Source: Chara braunii
Lineage: Eukaryota > Streptophyta > Charophyceae > Charales > Characeae
Direction: 5' to 3'
Length of the DNA stretch: 33,496 nucleotides
NCBI GenBank assembly: GCA_003427395.1
Contig: BFEA01001117.1
Coordinates: forward strand, 31,974-65,469
Shown: positions 30,050 to 33,496 of the stretch, one piece after another
How positions within the stretch are numbered: position 1 is the stretch's first letter
Layout: each line of letters begins with the position of its first letter
Made by a program: the position numbers and the translations under genes
The notes under the pieces: generated by a model
Seen by the model: the letters and a program-made list of their open reading frames with translations, nothing else
Told to the model about the DNA's origin: nothing
Databases searched by the model: none

Positions 30050-31080
30050 CCTCAACAGACGGAACGTCGGTCCAGGCTTTCAGTCCTCGTACCAGACCTC
30101 ACTTGATCTCATACCCCCTTCTGCTAGGGTAACAGGGCACCACAACCCTCCCCAGTACAGCCCAACCTAGTGCTGACGGACAGGAAGTGCCTTCCTCCCT
30201 CTACATCTCCCTTAGCGGCAAGCCCCTGACACAGGTTACAGGGTCAATACCCCGGCGCCGGCTACGTCGAAGGGTCTGGTTATGCCTTCCACCTTCGGCA
30301 TAACTCCACAAGCCTCAAGCCCCCCTTAGGTCACAGAGCAAAAGTTCCAGCACCGGCCTGTGTCATCCCAGCATCATCCTTCTAACCTACTTACCTTAAC
30401 AAACAACCTTCCTCTATTGAGATCCCCCTTACTACCTTCCATCCTCCAATTCTAGCTCCCCCCCCTTCCCTCCTTTTTTGAGATACCAGGGTCATTACCT
30501 GGCTTCGCCTAAGAAGAAACAGAAAGATAGGAAAACGAAATCCACCCACCATCCAGCTTCTTCCCCGCACCGCAGAGGGAGGACTACTGCCCCGACATTC
30601 AGTCGTACCAGAACTCGCTAGATCTCATACCCCCTTGCTAGGGTTACAGGACAACACCAACTGCCCCAGTACCGACCGAACTAGTTCTGACGGAGAGGAA
30701 GTGTCTTCCTCACTCGACAACTTCCTTAGCTTCACAACCCCCAAAGTTACAGGGTCACTGCCCTGGCATGAGCTACGTTGAACAAGATGGTTATGCCTTC
30801 CACCCTCGACATAGCTCCAATAGTCTCAAGCTCCCCCTGGTTACAGAGCAACTGCTCCAGCACCGACCATTGTCACCCCACCCCGCCCTTCTAATAGACC
30901 TACCACCCTGAACTCCTCTGCCCGAGCACCACCCTGCTAAAACCAACCTTCCCCTTCCTGCTTACTGAATAACGTTTTAAGAGTTTTAAGAAATTTTCGA
31001 AAACTCAGGAAAATCAGATACCAACCTGAGAAGAAAAAAAGAATTAGGGAAACTTCACCTACATTCAAAAAGAGGACAGG
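30050..31080 (+). repeat. Two further diverged family-C units, about 530 bp each
   Basis: About 30050-30560 and 30575-31080 share ordered blocks: GATCTCATACCCCCTT, GCTAGGGTTACAGG, CTGACGGA.AGGAAGTG, CTTCC..CTTAGC, AGGTTACAGGGTCA, TGGTTATGCCTTCCACC, CTCAAGC.CCCC and GTTACAGAGCAA. No reading frame is conserved between them. Confidence 0.75.
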
Positions 31081-32060
31081 AGGGGAAAATTATCCTTTCT
31101 TCATATGCAGGTTCTGGCATTCACCCGGGACTCCACAACACATAATAAGCTCATTGTGTGACCATCGAAGTTACTCCTTCCCTCAAAAAGCAAACCCCCT
31201 GTTCCTAAACTGTCCCCACCGGGAGGCACCCCCTCTCCTCTCGGTCCCAGTCTAGAACAGCCCATAAACGGACACTTCAACCCCCTAAATGGCATACAAC
31301 TCCCCCTAGAGCATACCTCACAGGCTGAAGTTCCCCCTTTCCTTCTGCCCCACCCCCTCCAAGCAAGGCAGTCCTTGCATCCTCACACCCTGCTATAAGC
31401 AGCCACCCCCTTGCCTTCTCTCCCCAACCACCAGCGCTGATCCGACCCTAAATCAGCCTGGCCCAGAAAAAGACAATCCCTCAATACCGCCTCCCCCCCC
31501 TCCAAGGTAACACCTCCCACCTTGTGAAACCCTTACGGGGAGGGGCTCCAACCCTACAGGAGAACCCCACAGATTCACAAAGCAAGCCGCAAATATACCA
31601 TACAAAGACCCAGACAAGCTTTGAAACACAATTAACGGAAAAAAACAATCAGAATCAAAATTTACAGCGATTGTAATCAAGACTAGGAAGTTGAGATTTG
31701 CACACTTAGATTTTTTCAAATAGAAAAATACTTTGGAAGCATACTTTAAAAAATTGAAAATTAGAAACAAAAATTAGGAAAGTTGTCTGAAACATCTTTT
31801 AGAAATTAAAATTTAAAAACGAGATTTGAGAAATCTATCTGAGATGTCCAATATTGGACTTACGAATATATAAAACCAAGAAAGTAATCCTGATCGTAGT
31901 TAAGGTCATCGTTAAGGGAAACAACTATGTACCAAAGAACATACTCATGAATAGGAATTGCACAAAACAATCACTGCGAGCAATATCAGGAAAACATCAA
32001 TTAGAAATAATCCAATTCATACAAGAAATACTATCGAAATACTCTCAAAAAAAGTAATCA
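31081..32060. other. No gene seen; C-rich then AT-rich
   Basis: 31200-31560 is rich in CCCCC runs; 31600-32060 is AT-rich. Short frames only, with no domain recognised. Confidence 0.35.
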
Positions 32061-32062
32061 GC

Positions 32063-32226
32063 AAAAACATGTTGATCATCAGGCGAAAACAAATACAAGA
32101 TCATACCCAGTTAATCGGGAAATCAGAAAATCCTGAAATATAATAATCAAGAAAAACATGTTGATCATCAGGCGAAAACAAATACAAAATCATACCAAGT
32201 CAATCGGGAAATCAGAAAATCCTGAA
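32063..32226 (+). repeat. Tandem duplication, 89-bp period
   Basis: AAAAACATGTTGATCATCAG begins at 32063-32064 and again at 32152-32153. The rest of the unit (GCGAAAACAAATACAA, AATCGGGAAATCAGAAAATC) repeats with a few substitutions. The second unit is incomplete at its end. Confidence 0.9.
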
Positions 32227-32985
32227 AATAGCGCACAAACCTAGAAGTACCCAACACACGACCCTCCCTTCCCAAACCTCACCTCCACACGTCACCGACC
32301 TTAAGGCATCTCGGTCGTCATTCGACCACTCCGGTCAGTTAAAGCTGAACGGTGACAACAACGGACCACAGCACGTTTACCAAAACTATCCACGCCACGT
32401 TGCGGAACCAGGCTGCTGAACCCGCCAACTTCCCCACAGGCAGTCCCAGAAGAGGAGAACTCGTGTCCTTCAAAAGTATTGCACCTTCTTGTAAAGATAA
32501 GCAGCAGCAGCAGGTTACATCTCCATACGCCAGGAAACTCGAAAACAACCCACCAAACCAAACCCCAACAACCACCTTCCACTGTCCCCAATACCTCAGC
32601 AGAAGTCCACCCTGCCCACACTTGATCCATCGCTGTCGCTTTCACCCCTCACAGTGCTCACACACCTTCTTCCTCCCCATCATCAGCTTCCCCCACCGCT
32701 TCACTCCATGACTCTCCATCTTCGTGCCGCCACCATCGTGTATCGGCTCCGCCACTCGTCGCAATCGGCCCATCGTGCTGACCCGGTTTCGCGCCTTGGA
32801 AATGTTGGGGTGCAGCGCTCCCGGTAGCGCTGCATCACTCTGCCAAGCCTCCGGATCCAGATTCTACCTCCGCAGTAGAGCCACAGCAGATGGTGGTTTG
32901 GGGGGTCTAGAAGGAGGAACCAGTCCGGTTATTCATCACCGGCAAGCATGGAAACTTTGGAAAGTACATAGTCAAGGATTATAAG
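32227..32985. other. No gene recognised; contains GCAGCGCT hairpin
   Basis: C-rich plus strand. Frames of 114-119 residues on opposite strands overlap, with no motif. GCAGCGCT-cccggt-AGCGCTGC at 32812-32833 equals the stem at 7961-7982. Confidence 0.35.
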
Positions 32986-33099
32986 TCTTAGAGCCGAAGC
33001 ACCAGTACACCATACGTCGGCCCACGGGTGTCAGCACGAAACCCGCACCACTTCGGAGGCCGTGGATTTTTTTTTCAACGGTGCCTCCAAGTTTCACTT

Positions 33100-33235
33100 G
33101 TGGCGACAAGGGGCCGTGTACTTGCGGTTTAAACCACCAGTACCTTTCCCAGTGATCAAGTCCGACCCTCCAGCTACGGGTATGCCGAGCCTTGCGGAGC
33201 CTTGAGCTACCGAAGGCTACGGGTAGCAGGAAAGT
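33100..33235 (+). repeat. Tail-family copy
   Basis: TTTAAACCACCAGTACC (from 33127) and CCCAG, AGTCCGA, GCCGAGCC match the reverse complement of 28690-28797 in order. Confidence 0.55.
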
Positions 33236-33375
33236 CATAGTTTCTAAAAAGTTGGTAAAAACCAACAAACAAGAAGCTAAAAATGAAAATTTAAAAAGAC
33301 GAACGAGATTCTAAAAAATAAATAAAAAGCTAGAGAGATTTATCCCCTTGGAAAAACAAACAAACAAGAAAGGGT

Positions 33376-33407
33376 AGAGAGAGAGAGAGAGCGCACGTGC
33401 TCGCGTG

Positions 33408-33496
<89 letters not shown>
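33376..33496. repeat. (GA)n and (GC)n microsatellite at window end
   Basis: GA, then alternating GC with ACGTG (33391-33424), then GA to the edge. The purine-pyrimidine alternation could adopt Z-DNA (inference). Confidence 0.95.

Noticed and set aside
29660-30900. CRISPR-like array (repeated TTACAGGGCAA words)
   Set aside because: Spacing is irregular (hundreds of bases), copies diverge and the context is eukaryotic; better explained as family-C repeats.
33376-33496. Telomere-like end
   Set aside because: The repeats are GA and GC, not a TTTAGGG-type motif.

Overview
The window looks like nuclear DNA from a large, repeat-rich plant-type genome (land plant or streptophyte green alga; inferred). 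The reasons are decayed L1-like LINE fragments, many poly(A) tails, long GA/CT, AAG and ATC microsatellites, perfect GTAAGT splice-donor-like sites and plant-like TATAAAT boxes. There is no operon structure, no intact rRNA or tRNA gene, and no host protein gene that I can recognise. Nearly everything I can explain is mobile-element sequence and its damage.

Layout. 1-1600: AAG and CT microsatellites, then GGCC/GGTACC-rich DNA. 1645-3598: a broken LINE (linker fragment and zinc-finger C-terminus) ending in a 3' hairpin and poly(A). 3740-5600: a second LINE with a reverse transcriptase (FVDD catalytic box), cut off where the next structure starts. 5609-17195: a palindrome of about 11.6 kb. Its two arms of about 4.3 kb are roughly 11% diverged by eye and lie head to head around a spacer of about 185 bp. 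Each arm carries a decayed copy of one unrecognised gene, and the left arm is interrupted by a 2.73-kb poly(A)-tailed insertion (7931-10660) with a perfect 16-bp target-site duplication. 17200-19230: mixed repeats. 19860-22117: a third LINE C-terminus with a long 3' UTR. 22375-22830: an AT-rich cluster of inverted units, one of which has a hammerhead-ribozyme core. 22830-28800: SINE-like tails, a possible promoter, a foldback MITE inside an older repeat, microsatellites and homopolymers. 28974-29174: a minus-strand LINE fragment. 29400-31080: diverged copies of a repeat here called family C. 31080-33496: AT-rich low-complexity DNA, an 89-bp tandem duplication and a terminal GA/GC microsatellite.

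The most notable signals are (i) the hammerhead core, (ii) a small stem-loop recurring in LINE and SINE 3' ends, about 90-150 nt before the poly(A) in the clear copies, whose stem shows compensatory base changes while the loop drifts, which suggests an RNA structure recognised by the retrotransposition machinery, (iii) the giant palindrome with two independently broken copies of an unknown gene, and (iv) nested insertions whose empty sites are present in the same window.
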